A program made the position numbers and the translations under genes. The notes below the pieces were generated by a model. That model saw only the letters and a program-made list of their open reading frames with translations, had not been told where the DNA came from and ran no database searches. Of a DNA stretch of 64,000 bases, positions 25,827 through 34,934 are shown piece after piece (position 1 is the stretch's first letter; each line of letters opens with the position of its first letter). Source of the stretch: Flavobacterium sp. H122 (GTDB lineage Bacteria; Bacteroidota; Bacteroidia; Flavobacteriales; Flavobacteriaceae); the NCBI RefSeq assembly GCF_004959765.1, contig NZ_SJZD01000001.1, positions 1 to 64,000 of the forward strand. Direction: 5' to 3'.

Positions 25827-26672
25827 TTATTTTACAACCGTTTCAAAATTCACTTTATTTTCAATTAAATTTAACTCTAATAATTGGTTTTGAACTTTAT
25901 CAAAAGTGTTTTTATCTAATTTTTTCTGCGACCATCTTGTTAATTTTAACCATTCCTGGATATCTTCCAGTTTTTGATTGTATCGCGAAGCCAAAGTTCT
26001 GTCGATACTAGGTATGTCTTTAAATTCAATTGTGGTATTATTAATGATATCCAAAATTAAATCAACAGTAGAAGTATTGTTTTTTAAAAACTCATTTCTA
26101 ATAGCAATCACAAAACAAGGCCAGGGAGTAGGGCAGTCGGCAATTCTTCTGAAAGTACCGTTATCTACTAATGGTTTAGTCATAAAACGCTCCCACATAA
26201 AATAATCGGCTTTGCCATTTTGTAATGCTTCAACTGCTCCATCGATAGTGTTAACAATTTCAAATTTCAAATTAAAAGTATCCCAATTTTGTTGCTTTGC
26301 ATTGACAAAACTCATCAAGTGTGAACCTGAACCAATTCTTGAAATAGCTGACGTAGTGTTTTCTAAATCAGATAATTGATTGTATTTAGAATTAGTATCA
26401 ACATGAATACCCCAAATTAAAGGCGATTGTACATAGACCTGAACAATTGAAGAATTATTACCTGCTGTAATATCTTTAATAATGCCTTCAGTAAGAATAA
26501 CTGCTATATCAGTTTCTTCATTACGAAGCATCTGACACATTTTACCGGTACCTTCAGGAACATCTGTCCATTGCAGATCAATACCAACTTGGTCAAATTC
26601 GCCATTTTCGATACATAAATGCCAAGGAAGATTAAAATGTTCTGGAACACCAGCTATTTTTACTGATTTCAT
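25827..26672 (-). CDS. substrate-binding (NMT1/SsuA-like) protein without signal peptide
   Basis: 281 residues beginning MKSVKIAGVPEHFNLPWHLC and showing the type II periplasmic-binding fold of nitrate/thiamine-type binding proteins (GTGKMCQMLRNEETDIAVILTEGI, ISRIGSGSHLMSF, VEALQNGKADYFMWERFM). There is no export signal and no ABC permease or ATPase nearby, so it may be a cytosolic ligand-binding or enzyme-like member. Family recognised, role not. Confidence 0.75.
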   Translation of the reverse strand: MKSVKIAGVPEHFNLPWHLCIENGEFDQVGIDLQWTDVPEGTGKMCQMLRNEETDIAVILTEGIIKDITAGNNSSIVQVYVQSPLIWGIHVDTNSKYNQLSDLENTTSAISRIGSGSHLMSFVNAKQQNWDTFNLKFEIVNTIDGAVEALQNGKADYFMWERFMTKPLVDNGTFRRIADCPTPWPCFVIAIRNEFLKNNTSTVDLILDIINNTTIEFKDIPSIDRTLASRYNQKLEDIQEWLKLTRWSQKKLDKNTFDKVQNQLLELNLIENKVNFETVVK

Positions 26673-26703
26673 ATTTTTAGATTATAAGTTTAAAGGTATA
26701 TGT

Positions 26704-27237
26704 TTAGTCTTTTGAAAGTTCGGAAATACAATTTTCTCTGATATTCCAAATTTCCTCAAAGGATTTTGATTGTTTAGTGTCTTTTATCCAATTTTTAATA
26801 TAGTTTTTATGATAATTTACTTTAAATTGAGAAACCTGATACGGCTCAATTTCTATTTCTTCTAAAATATCATTTTCAATTTTTGGATATAAAGGATTTT
26901 CAACTGTGAAATCGAAATAAGCATTATCAATTTTTAAATAGCAATGCGCTTCAGGAATATATTCTATTTTGTTTTCTTTCAGAATTCTTTCTAAAATCGG
27001 CATATTCTCATAATTCATTTTAAAAATTCCTATGATAAGTTTTACTTCTTTAGTTGTAAATTCTGATGCCAAAGATTTTAATAAAGCGTGTTTTGAGCTG
27101 CAGGTTCCTTTTTTTTCAGTCAAAACCAAGGTGAAATCTTCCCGATTGCTATTTCTGCCGTATGGAATGTTTTTGATGTAATATGTCAAATCTTCCCAAT
27201 TAGTAATGTTATTTTGTTTTAAAATGTCTTGAACCAT
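26704..27237 (-). CDS. transglutaminase-like cysteine-peptidase-fold protein
   Basis: 177 residues. The catalytic-like Cys is in LTEKKGTCSSKHALLKSLA (about residue 46), followed by YIPEAHCYLKI (His) and AYFDFTVENP (Asp), the Cys-His-Asp order of transglutaminase folds. No signal peptide or other domain is seen. It is the next gene upstream (31-base gap) of the substrate-binding protein on the same strand. Confidence 0.55.
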   Translation of the reverse strand: MVQDILKQNNITNWEDLTYYIKNIPYGRNSNREDFTLVLTEKKGTCSSKHALLKSLASEFTTKEVKLIIGIFKMNYENMPILERILKENKIEYIPEAHCYLKIDNAYFDFTVENPLYPKIENDILEEIEIEPYQVSQFKVNYHKNYIKNWIKDTKQSKSFEEIWNIRENCISELSKD

Positions 27238-27287
27238 ACTATATATTTAGAAATATAATTATTACGAATAATTTCTGGATTCTACAT

Positions 27288-27821
27288 TCAAAATTCTGAA
27301 TTTACAATTTTCCACCAATTCCATTGAATACCATCTTCTGCGGTATATTCTTCCATGAAATTAAAACCGGATTTCTTTAAAATATGATTGGAGGCATCAT
27401 TTTGACTATGTGTATAAGCATTCATGTTTTCTATTTTCATGTCATTAAATGCATGTTTTATCCAAAATTGTGTGGCTTCGGTTGCATAACCTTTTCCCCA
27501 AAAACGTTCGTCTAAACGATAACCATAATCATAAAAATTTGTATTACCGTTTTCTGTATGATCATCAACAAATTTAATTCCTGTCCAGCCTATTAACTCT
27601 CCTGTTTCTTTCAGAACAGTTGCATAGCGTCCAACCTTATTTCTTTCGTATTGAGCATGAACATATTCAATTACCTTAATTACTTCTTCAATTTGTTGTG
27701 CAGGTTTTTGCCAAAGATATTTGTGTACATTGGGATTTTTATCCATAATGAACATATTCCCGGCATCACTCATTTCAAGCGGACGAAGCAGTAATCTTTC
27801 AGTTTCAAAAACAGAGTCCAT
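27288..27821 (-). CDS. GNAT family N-acetyltransferase (RimJ/RimL-like)
   Basis: 177 residues starting MDSVFETERLLLRPLEMSDAGNMF, the typical RimJ/RimL-type entry. The acetyl-CoA site is YRLDERFWGKGYATEATQFW, and the end has NDASNHILKKSGF. It is a close paralogue of the next gene upstream (27833-28351), with the same ETERL..LRP, PNVHKYL and FIGWTGIKF blocks, so the pair arose by tandem duplication. Acceptor unknown; could be a ribosomal protein or small molecule. Confidence 0.88.
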   Translation of the reverse strand: MDSVFETERLLLRPLEMSDAGNMFIMDKNPNVHKYLWQKPAQQIEEVIKVIEYVHAQYERNKVGRYATVLKETGELIGWTGIKFVDDHTENGNTNFYDYGYRLDERFWGKGYATEATQFWIKHAFNDMKIENMNAYTHSQNDASNHILKKSGFNFMEEYTAEDGIQWNWWKIVNSEF

Positions 27822-27832
27822 AGTTTAGTCTT

Positions 27833-28351
27833 TTAATTTGAAGCATACCAAACGCTTGGTACTTCTTTATTCCAAATAAATTCGTTTTTTAGTTTAAGTC
27901 CGATTTTTTCCAAAATCCGTCTTGAACCAGCATTGTCAATATGTGCCGAAGCATATAAAGTATCTACTTTTAATTCGTTAATGGCATAATCATACCATGC
28001 TTTAGCGGCTTCGTAAGCAAAACCTTTACCCCAATATTCTTCTCGAAGGCGATAACCAATTTCATAAAAATTGATATGTTTGTTTTCTTCTTCAGTAATA
28101 AATTTTATACCGCTCCAGCCTATGAACTCTCCGGATTCTTTAAGGATAACCGCAAAACGGCCTATTCCGTTATTTTTATACTGATTTTGCAGACTTACAA
28201 TATAAGCAGTGCTTTCTTCTAAGGATTTTACAGGATGGTTTCCTAAATATTTATGTACATTAGGATTACTTTCCAATAAAAACAAACTTTCTGCATCATT
28301 CATTTCGATTGGGCGTAAAATCAATCTTTCGGTTTCCAGTATTACATTCAT
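27833..28351 (-). CDS. GNAT family N-acetyltransferase, tandem paralogue
   Basis: 172 residues with the same architecture as its downstream neighbour: ETERLILRPIEMNDAESLFL, NPNVHKYLGNHPVKSLEE, acetyl-CoA site YRLREEYWGKGFAYEAAKAW, IDNAGSRRILEKIGLK. The ATG overlaps the stop of the DinB gene (TAATG), so they are translationally coupled. Acceptor unknown. Confidence 0.88.
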   Translation of the reverse strand: MNVILETERLILRPIEMNDAESLFLLESNPNVHKYLGNHPVKSLEESTAYIVSLQNQYKNNGIGRFAVILKESGEFIGWSGIKFITEEENKHINFYEIGYRLREEYWGKGFAYEAAKAWYDYAINELKVDTLYASAHIDNAGSRRILEKIGLKLKNEFIWNKEVPSVWYASN

Positions 28352-28797
28352 TATTCAAATATTTGCTTCAAATGATGCTTTAGATGTGTTATATAATCTT
28401 CTATTAAAAACTCTAAATCACAAATTGAGAAATCATATAGGTTTATTTTTGTTTTTAATTGTTCTTCTGAAATATCTTTTAAAATAAAGGCAATTTGCTT
28501 ATTAAGATGGCACCATAATTTTAATAAATCATCAAACTTTTTTTCCTGATATTTATTAATCTTTACTAATTCATCCTGATTATAAGCTGTAACCAAATAA
28601 GGTTCATCAGAGAACTGGGATTCTGTAAACCTTTTAAGATTGTTGACTGCAGAATCAACCAAATGACCCAATATTTCACTTTTTGACCATTTGTCAGGCG
28701 AAGATTTAAAGCTGTAATCCCAATTGATGTTCATGAAATACAGCTTTTTAGTTTCTTTTATAAGCTCTTCGAGTTGAAAGGAATAAAAATGAACCAT
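28351..28797 (-). CDS. DinB family protein
   Basis: 148 residues of the DinB/DfsB four-helix fold: DKWSKSEILGHLVDSAVNNLKRF with the first metal-binding His, and YITHLKHHLKQIF with the distal His pair. DinB-like proteins are metal-binding, sometimes thiol-dependent transferases. The start overlaps the nucleoside phosphorylase stop, and the stop overlaps the GNAT start, making a compact operon from 29669 to 27833. Confidence 0.85.
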   Translation of the reverse strand: MVHFYSFQLEELIKETKKLYFMNINWDYSFKSSPDKWSKSEILGHLVDSAVNNLKRFTESQFSDEPYLVTAYNQDELVKINKYQEKKFDDLLKLWCHLNKQIAFILKDISEEQLKTKINLYDFSICDLEFLIEDYITHLKHHLKQIFE

Positions 28798-29669
28798 TAT
28801 TCAGTCAATTTTTTCAAGGTATAGGCTATCAATTCATCAACTGCTTTATACGGATCAGCACTAAAAGTTCCATTAGCACGATTTGCAATAATAGCGTTTA
28901 ATGATAATGTTTCGTGTCCTAATAGTTTTCCAAGCCCATAAATAGCCGCCGTTTCCATTTCAAGATTTGTCATTTGTGTACCGTTGAAATTGAAAGCATC
29001 CATTTTGCTGTTCAAATCAGTATCTTGAATATTTAAACGAAGTACACGACCTTGAGGTCCGTAAAATCCACCTGCAGTTCCGGTAAAACCTTTATGGATT
29101 TCATCACTTTCAATGATTTTTTCCAATGTTTCAGAACAAGCAATTACATAAGGTCTTCCTTTGCGTAAATCCCAATTGGTTTGCTGGATAAATGCATCCT
29201 CAATTTCTTTTTCTGAAATATCATCAATCAAATAGGAACGAAGCATGTTGTCCAATCCTAATCCATATTTAGACATTACAAAACTATCACAAGGAATATC
29301 AGCCTGTAAAGAACCCGAAGTTCCAATACGAATGATGTTTAGTTTGGTCAGATTTTCTTTTGGCTGGCGTGTTTCCAAATCTATGTTTACCAGTGCATCT
29401 AATTCATTCATTACAATGTCAATATTGTCAGGACCTATACCTGTAGACATTACTGTAATGCGTTTTCCTTTCAAGGTTCCGGTTTGTGTCTTAAATTCTC
29501 TCTTTTGTGTTGAAAATTCAATTGAATCAAAGAACTTAGTAATTTTTTCAACTCTGTTTTGATCACCAACAAAGATGATGTCATGAGCAATATGCTCAGG
29601 TTTTAAATTTAAGTGGTAAACACTTCCGTCTGGGTTCAGAATTAATTCTGATGATTTAATCTCGCTCAT
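28797..29669 (-). CDS. nucleoside phosphorylase (PNP/UDP family)
   Basis: 290 residues. DIIFVGDQNRVEKITKFFDS at the N-terminus, TVMSTGIGPDNIDIVMNELD (phosphate/ribose site), IRIGTSGSLQADIPCDSFV and NLEMETAAIYGLGKLLGHE (MEMET-type ribose-binding glutamate). The enzyme cleaves a nucleoside with phosphate in nucleoside salvage; the base preference cannot be read from sequence. It begins the tightly overlapping group with DinB and the GNATs, 12 bases after the SUI1 gene. Confidence 0.88.
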   Translation of the reverse strand: MSEIKSSELILNPDGSVYHLNLKPEHIAHDIIFVGDQNRVEKITKFFDSIEFSTQKREFKTQTGTLKGKRITVMSTGIGPDNIDIVMNELDALVNIDLETRQPKENLTKLNIIRIGTSGSLQADIPCDSFVMSKYGLGLDNMLRSYLIDDISEKEIEDAFIQQTNWDLRKGRPYVIACSETLEKIIESDEIHKGFTGTAGGFYGPQGRVLRLNIQDTDLNSKMDAFNFNGTQMTNLEMETAAIYGLGKLLGHETLSLNAIIANRANGTFSADPYKAVDELIAYTLKKLTE

Positions 29670-29681
29670 TGTATCGATATT

Positions 29682-30014
29682 TTATCCGCCTACGCGTTTT
29701 ACTTTAAATCCTTTTTCTTTTAAAATATTCATTATTTTATCACGGTAATCCCCTTGGATAATGATTTCACCATCTTTAAAACTACCGCCAACAGCTAATT
29801 TATTTTTGATTTCTTTAGCTAAGATTTTAAAGTCTTCGTCTTCGCCTTCATAACCTGCTATGATAGTTGTTGGTTTTCCTTTTCTTTTTTCGTACTTACA
29901 AATCATAGGTTCTTTTTGAACGAATAATTCATGTTCAGACTCCTTAATTTCTTCCGGTTCATTTGAAGGAATATGGTCAGGGAATAAATTTTTTAATTGG
30001 TCTTTTAAATCCAT
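29682..30014 (-). CDS. SUI1/eIF1-like translation initiation factor
   Basis: 110 residues. An acidic linker (about 15-30) leads to a SUI1 domain (about 40-110) with TTIIAGYEGEDEDFKILAKE, KLAVGGSFKDGEIIIQGDYR and EKGFKVKRVGG. The family is homologous to eukaryotic eIF1 and to E. coli YciH; a role in start-site discrimination is presumed but not established in Bacteroidota. It is the first gene of the operon running down to the GNATs. Confidence 0.93.
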   Translation of the reverse strand: MDLKDQLKNLFPDHIPSNEPEEIKESEHELFVQKEPMICKYEKRKGKPTTIIAGYEGEDEDFKILAKEIKNKLAVGGSFKDGEIIIQGDYRDKIMNILKEKGFKVKRVGG

Positions 30015-30040
30015 CTTTTTAAAATTTCAATTTTAAAACC

Positions 30041-30115
30041 CCAAAATACAAATAATTTTAAAAAAACTAAATTCCAAATCCCGTCTTTGTTTGGGATTTG
30101 GAATTTGTATTTTGG
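30041..30115. repeat. long two-part inverted repeat between SUI1 and oxygenase genes
   Basis: The inner stem is AAATTCCAAATCCC (30069-30082) with GGGATTTGGAATTT (30093-30106). The outer arms are CCAAAATACAAAT (30041-30053) and ATTTGTATTTTGG (30103-30115). The structure could terminate the minus-strand oxygenase transcript. Confidence 0.6.
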
Positions 30116-30128
30116 TATTTTAAAAAAA

Positions 30129-31082
30129 TTACTTCTTAATTAATCCTAAATCAACCAAACGTTCATATAAGAAATCACCGGCAGTGATATCTTCATAAAG
30201 TTTAGGATTGTTTTCATCAATACATTCAGGTAAGCAATTTAATGACATATCGCTCACTGGGTGCATAAAGAATGGAATTGAGAAACGGGAAGTTCCCCAC
30301 AATTCCCTTGGCGGATTAACTACCTGGTGAATAGTAGATTTTAATTTATTGTTTGTATGACGGGATAACATATCTCCCACATTAATCATTAATTCATCTT
30401 CTTGAGCAATGGCATCAATCCATTCTCCTGCATGATTTTGTACTTGTAAACCTTTACCCTGAGCTCCCATTAATAATGTAATCAAGTTGATATCACCATG
30501 GGCAGCGGCACGAACAGCACCGTCTTTAGGTTCGTCAGTAATAGGAGGGTAGTGGATAGGGCGTAAGATTGAATTTCCATCTTTAATGAATTTATCAAAG
30601 TAAAATTCATCCAATCCGATATAAATTGCTAAAGCTCTTAACACATACACACCTGTTTTTTCAAGCATTTGGTATGCTTCTTTTCCTACTTCATTAAAAT
30701 GAGGTAATTCGGTAACTGTTACGTTGTCAGGATATTCTCCGGCCCATTTAGAACCTTCAGAAACATACTGACCAAAATGCCAGAATTCTTTTAAATCACC
30801 AGCTGAACGGCCTTTAGCATGTTCTTTTCCAAAAGAAACATAACCTCTTTGCCCTCCAATACCTGGAATTTCATATTTTTCTTTCACTTCAAGAGGTAAG
30901 TTAAAGAAGTTACGTACTTCACTGTACAAGTCTCCAACTAATTTGTCATCTAAAAAGTGGCCTTTTAATGCTACGAAACCAATCTCTTCGTAGGCTTTTC
31001 CGATTTCATTTACAAAATTTTGTTTACGTACCGGGTCGTCCGATAGGAAATCACGTAAGTCAACACTAGGAATTTTTTGCAT
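30129..31082 (-). CDS. isopenicillin-N-synthase-family 2OG-Fe(II) oxygenase
   Basis: 317 residues. An N-terminal DIOX_N segment (IPSVDLRDFLSDDPVRKQNF, GFVALKGH) is followed by the double-stranded beta-helix with the HxD...H iron triad (AAAHGDINLITLLMGAQGKG and SRHTNNKLKSTIHQVV) and the 2-oxoglutarate-binding RFSIPFF arginine/serine. The family includes diverse oxygenases; substrate unknown. Monocistronic. Confidence 0.85.
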   Translation of the reverse strand: MQKIPSVDLRDFLSDDPVRKQNFVNEIGKAYEEIGFVALKGHFLDDKLVGDLYSEVRNFFNLPLEVKEKYEIPGIGGQRGYVSFGKEHAKGRSAGDLKEFWHFGQYVSEGSKWAGEYPDNVTVTELPHFNEVGKEAYQMLEKTGVYVLRALAIYIGLDEFYFDKFIKDGNSILRPIHYPPITDEPKDGAVRAAAHGDINLITLLMGAQGKGLQVQNHAGEWIDAIAQEDELMINVGDMLSRHTNNKLKSTIHQVVNPPRELWGTSRFSIPFFMHPVSDMSLNCLPECIDENNPKLYEDITAGDFLYERLVDLGLIKK

Positions 31083-31223
31083 TGTCTTAGTTTTTGTTAA
31101 TAACTTTTATTAAGGCAAAGCCTTATAAATACAAATATATAGAATTATTTAGTTAGGAATTGACGAAAGTTATCAACAATTCAAAAAAATACAACTTATT
31201 TTACTAATACTGTTATTTTTTTA

Positions 31224-31231
31224 TACATTTG
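31224..31231 (+). promoter_or_regulatory. -7 box for the E1 dehydrogenase gene
   Basis: TACATTTG matches TAnnTTTG, 24 bases before the ATG at 31256. Confidence 0.5.
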
Positions 31232-31255
31232 AGATAAAGCCAAACTAATAAAAAA

Positions 31256-33232
31256 ATGAATTTTGAACGAAAAAATTTATCTAATGATCAATTGTTAGAT
31301 TTATATAGAAAACTATTAAAACCAAGATTAGTCGAAGAAAAAATGCTGATCTTAATTCGTCAGGGAAAAGTTTCTAAATGGTTTTCTGGGATAGGACAAG
31401 AAGCTATTGCTGTTGGAATTACTGCCGCATTTGATAAAGACGAATATATTTTACCAATGCACCGTAATTTAGGTGTGTTTACCACAAGAGAAATTCCATT
31501 ACATCGTTTATTCTCTCAATGGCAGGGAAAAAGTAACGGATTTACAAAAGGCAGAGATAGAAGTTTTCATTTTGGAACTCAAGAATATAAAATCATTGGG
31601 ATGATTTCTCACTTGGGGCCTCAGATGGGAGTAGCCGATGGTATTGCCTTAGCAAATAAGTTATCTCAAAATGGTAAGATAACTGCTGTTTTTACAGGTG
31701 AAGGTGCTACAAGTGAAGGAGACTTTCATGAAGCATTAAATGTTGCATCAGTTTGGGATTTACCTGTTCTGTTTGTAATTGAAAATAACGGTTATGGATT
31801 ATCGACACCTACAAATGAGCAATACCGTTGTGAAAATTTAGCCGATAGAGGAATAGGATATGGTATAGAAAGTCATGTCGTTAACGGAAACAATATTTTA
31901 GAAGTTTTTAATTTAATCACAGAATTAAAAGCATCAATGATTGATAATCCAAGACCTATACTATTGGAGTTTAAAACATTCCGCATGCGTGGTCATGAGG
32001 AGGCAAGTGGCACAAAATATGTTCCGCAAGAATTGATGGATATATGGGCTACTAAAGATCCAGTAGAAAATTACAGAAAGTATTTGAAAATGACCATGGT
32101 ACTTTCGGATGAAGAAGATGATGCCATTCATGCAGAAATTAAAAAAGAAATTGATGCTGATTGGGCTAAAGTTCAAGACGAACCTGCTATTATTGCTGAT
32201 TTAGACGAAGAATTAAACGATGTTTATTGTCCTTGGGAATATGAACAGATTGATCATTTTGATAAGCTTGAAAACATTCGTTTGATTGATGCTATTTCAC
32301 AAGGCCTGAGTCAATCCATGGAACGTCACTCTAATTTAGTGATTATGGGGCAGGACATAGCCGAATATGGTGGTGCTTTTAAAATAACGGAAGGTTTTGT
32401 AGAAAAGTTTGGTAAAGAACGTGTACGCAATACACCTATATGTGAGAGTGTGATTGTATCTGCAGCTAACGGATTATCTATAAACGGACATAAAGCAGTG
32501 GTAGAAATGCAGTTTGCCGATTTCGTTTCGACTGGATTTAACCCTATTGTAAATTTATTGGCCAAACAGCATTACCGTTGGTGTGAAAAATCAGATGTTG
32601 TGGTTCGTATGCCTTGTGGCGGCGGCACTCAGGCAGGACCTTTCCACTCACAGACAAATGAGGCCTGGTTTACGAAAACACCTGGTTTGAAAGTCGTATA
32701 TCCCGCATTTCCCTACGATGCAAAAGGATTATTGGCAACAGCAATAAACGATCCTAATCCCGTAATGTTCTTCGAGCACAAACAATTGTACAGAAGCGTG
32801 TATCAGGATGTTCCTAAAGATTATTATACTTTGCCTTTTGGAAAAGCTTCTTTGTTGAAAGAAGGTAAGAATGTTACCATTATTTCTTTTGGTGTAGGCG
32901 TACACTGGGCTTTGGAGACGTTGAAAAACAATCCTGAAATTTCAGCTGACTTATTGGATTTAAGAACCTTACAACCATTGGACTGGGAAGCAATTTATAC
33001 TTCGGTTAAGAAAACAAGCCGAGTAATCATTCTTCAGGAAGATACATTGTTTGGTGGTATTGCGAGTGATATTTCTTCCATGATTATGGAAAACTGTTTT
33101 GAGTATTTGGACGCTCCGGTCCGCCGTGTAGGGAGCTTGGAATCCGCCATTCCTTTTATGAAATCGTTGGAAGACCAGTATTTGCCAAAAGAGCGATTTG
33201 AAAAAGAGTTGAAGGAATTATTGGAGTATTAA
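31256..33232 (+). CDS. 2-oxoacid dehydrogenase E1, alpha and beta subunits fused
   Basis: 658 residues. The N-terminal half is an E1-alpha with the thiamine-diphosphate motif TGEGATSEGDFHEALN (about 147-162), then FVIENNGYGLST. The C-terminal half from about residue 340 is an E1-beta transketolase domain (LSQSMERHSNLVIMGQDIAE, GGTQAGPFHSQ, then the C-terminal DLLDLRTLQPLDWE). It decarboxylates a 2-oxoacid, probably branched-chain or related. The fusion is common in Bacteroidota; E2/E3 lie elsewhere. Confidence 0.92.
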   Translation: MNFERKNLSNDQLLDLYRKLLKPRLVEEKMLILIRQGKVSKWFSGIGQEAIAVGITAAFDKDEYILPMHRNLGVFTTREIPLHRLFSQWQGKSNGFTKGRDRSFHFGTQEYKIIGMISHLGPQMGVADGIALANKLSQNGKITAVFTGEGATSEGDFHEALNVASVWDLPVLFVIENNGYGLSTPTNEQYRCENLADRGIGYGIESHVVNGNNILEVFNLITELKASMIDNPRPILLEFKTFRMRGHEEASGTKYVPQELMDIWATKDPVENYRKYLKMTMVLSDEEDDAIHAEIKKEIDADWAKVQDEPAIIADLDEELNDVYCPWEYEQIDHFDKLENIRLIDAISQGLSQSMERHSNLVIMGQDIAEYGGAFKITEGFVEKFGKERVRNTPICESVIVSAANGLSINGHKAVVEMQFADFVSTGFNPIVNLLAKQHYRWCEKSDVVVRMPCGGGTQAGPFHSQTNEAWFTKTPGLKVVYPAFPYDAKGLLATAINDPNPVMFFEHKQLYRSVYQDVPKDYYTLPFGKASLLKEGKNVTIISFGVGVHWALETLKNNPEISADLLDLRTLQPLDWEAIYTSVKKTSRVIILQEDTLFGGIASDISSMIMENCFEYLDAPVRRVGSLESAIPFMKSLEDQYLPKERFEKELKELLEY

Positions 33233-33292
33233 TCAATGAATACATTATCATAAAAACTTATACAGCATAAACATAAGGCGTAGCTTTTTAAT

Positions 33293-33337
33293 AAACTGAT
33301 TTTTACAGACTGATTTATGTCTGTAAAAATCAGTTTT
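33293..33337 (+). terminator. terminator of the E1 dehydrogenase gene
   Basis: An 18-bp stem, AAACTGATTTTTACAGAC (33293-33310) with GTCTGTAAAAATCAGTTT (33319-33336), followed by more T. Confidence 0.85.
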
Positions 33338-33683
33338 TCATTGTAAGAAAAGGTGTTGTATCAAAAGTTATAGTTTATGTTAAAAAATGTCTCAAAAATG
33401 TTGATAAGACTATATGTAAGAAAGTTTCTTTTTTCTTAAATTGGCAAAATTATTTCCGCTTTTTTGTAATAAAAATTTTCACAAAATAAATACAGGTCAA
33501 GATTACTGTAATAAAAAATAATAATTTATTTTTGAATGTTCTGTGGTTGTTTTTACAATTGCGTATGGAGTATTTTTACTGGTTTAGAAATTTTTAAAGT
33601 TAATAAACGCTGTAAAAATGTATGTTTACAGAAAATATCTTTTTAATTGATTAATAAAAAATAAAATTTGACTTTACGATAAT
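33338..33683 (+). other. AT-rich leader/promoter region of the ter operon
   Basis: No gene here. AAAATTTG at 33663-33670, 13 bases before the terD ATG, may be a degenerate -7 box with TTG at 33647. The half-site TTGCGTA at 33559-33565 lacks the second arm of the 19-bp palindrome described at 52280, so I do not assign it to that regulon. Confidence 0.35.
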
Positions 33684-34259
33684 ATGGCAATTAATTTACA
33701 GAAGGGACAAAAAATTGATATTGGATTATCAAAAATAACTGTCGGATTAGGATGGGATCCAAATGAAGGAACTGGTTTTGATTTTGATTTGGATGCTTCG
33801 GCAATTATGATTGATGTAAACAGGAAGCTATTAGGTGAAGAGTATTTTATTTTCTATAACAATCTTAAATCACCGGATGGCTCGCTTGAGCATACCGGAG
33901 ATGATCCTAATGGGAAAAGCAGCAACGGAGATGATGATGAAGCAATCAAAGTTGATCTGGATAAAATCAGCAATGAAGTTAATGAAGTTTTGTTTGTTGT
34001 TACAATTGAAGATTTTGAAAGAAGAAAACAGAATTTTGGTCAGGTAAGAAATTCATATATCCGTATTGTGGATGATTCTAACGGACAGGAAATCGCAAAA
34101 TATGAACTTGATGAAGATTTTTCGATAGAAACCGGAGTTGAATTTGGACGTTTGTATAAAAGGAATGACCAGTGGAAATTTGAAGCTTCAGGTATTGGTT
34201 ACAGAGCTGATCTGGGGTTCTTTTTGGAAAAATATTATTCGGGACAAATCATTAAATAA
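33684..34259 (+). CDS. TerD family protein (first of five)
   Basis: 191 residues. MAINLQKGQKIDIGLSKITV is the family N-terminus. The calcium-binding beta-sandwich signatures follow: GFDFDLDASAIMID, HTGDDPNGKSSNGDDDEAIK and RRKQNFGQVRNSYIRIVDD. TerD domains bind Ca2+ and probably scaffold membrane-linked stress complexes. It opens a plus-strand operon running to terC. Confidence 0.93.
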   Translation: MAINLQKGQKIDIGLSKITVGLGWDPNEGTGFDFDLDASAIMIDVNRKLLGEEYFIFYNNLKSPDGSLEHTGDDPNGKSSNGDDDEAIKVDLDKISNEVNEVLFVVTIEDFERRKQNFGQVRNSYIRIVDDSNGQEIAKYELDEDFSIETGVEFGRLYKRNDQWKFEASGIGYRADLGFFLEKYYSGQIIK

Positions 34260-34266
34260 GTAACTT

Positions 34267-34929
34267 TTGGAAATTAATTACAAAGATTACAGTCATTTTT
34301 CATTTGATTTATGGCTGACACTTATCCGTTCGAATCCTGAATTTAAAAATAAGAGAAATCAGTTGTTCAGAGACTTTTTTGAAGCCGATTGTCCTTTGGA
34401 TAAAGTGGCTGAGATTGTACGTTACTATGATGTTTTAACCAATAATATCAATGAAAAGACTGGATTGAATTTAGATACTTACGAGATATATTACCTCATT
34501 TTGAGTGCAATGGGTTTAGATATCAGGGAAATAAGCACTAAACGTCTGCAAGAATTTTATAACGAGACTGAGTCGTTGTTTTTGGAATACAAGCCGGAAT
34601 TGCTTAATCCGGATATTCAGGTTTTATTTAAAAAAATAAGAGAAGAGGAAAAAACAATGAACATCTTGAGCAATACTGCATTTATCAAAGGACTGACTTT
34701 GAGAAAAATACTTTCACATTATGAATTGGAAGATTATTTCTCATTTCAGATTTATTCAGATGAAGTTGGTTTTTCTAAACCAAATCACGCTATTTTTCAG
34801 ATGGTTTACGATTCAATCAGTGATGAAAAAAGAATAGAGAAAAAGAAGGTACTGCACGTAGGTGATAATGTAATTGCAGATTATAACGGTGCCAGAAATT
34901 TTGGCTTTGAAGCCTATTTATTAAAATAA
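34267..34929 (+). CDS. HAD superfamily hydrolase of the ter operon
   Basis: 220 residues starting with TTG at 34267, the only in-frame start that keeps the N-terminal HAD motif (HFSFDLWLTLIRSN, FDLW replacing the usual DxDxT/V). Then come the motif II-like LSNTAFIKGLT, the lysine SKPNHAIFQMV and HVGDNVIADYNGA. Motif I keeps the Asp but has WLT after it. Ter-associated HAD and PRTase genes form a predicted nucleotide-like biosynthetic module. It is 7 bases after terD and 5 before the PRTase gene. Confidence 0.8.
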   Translation: MEINYKDYSHFSFDLWLTLIRSNPEFKNKRNQLFRDFFEADCPLDKVAEIVRYYDVLTNNINEKTGLNLDTYEIYYLILSAMGLDIREISTKRLQEFYNETESLFLEYKPELLNPDIQVLFKKIREEEKTMNILSNTAFIKGLTLRKILSHYELEDYFSFQIYSDEVGFSKPNHAIFQMVYDSISDEKRIEKKKVLHVGDNVIADYNGARNFGFEAYLLK

Positions 34930-34934
34930 GAAAA

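Noticed and set aside
29682-30014. SUI1 protein as a eukaryotic contaminant
   Set aside because: Bacterial SUI1/YciH proteins are well known in Bacteroidota, and the gene lies inside a bacterial operon.
33559-33565. Palindrome half-site TTGCGTA upstream of the ter operon
   Set aside because: The left arm and the AAAATAATT core are absent, so it does not match the four sites at 52-60 kb.
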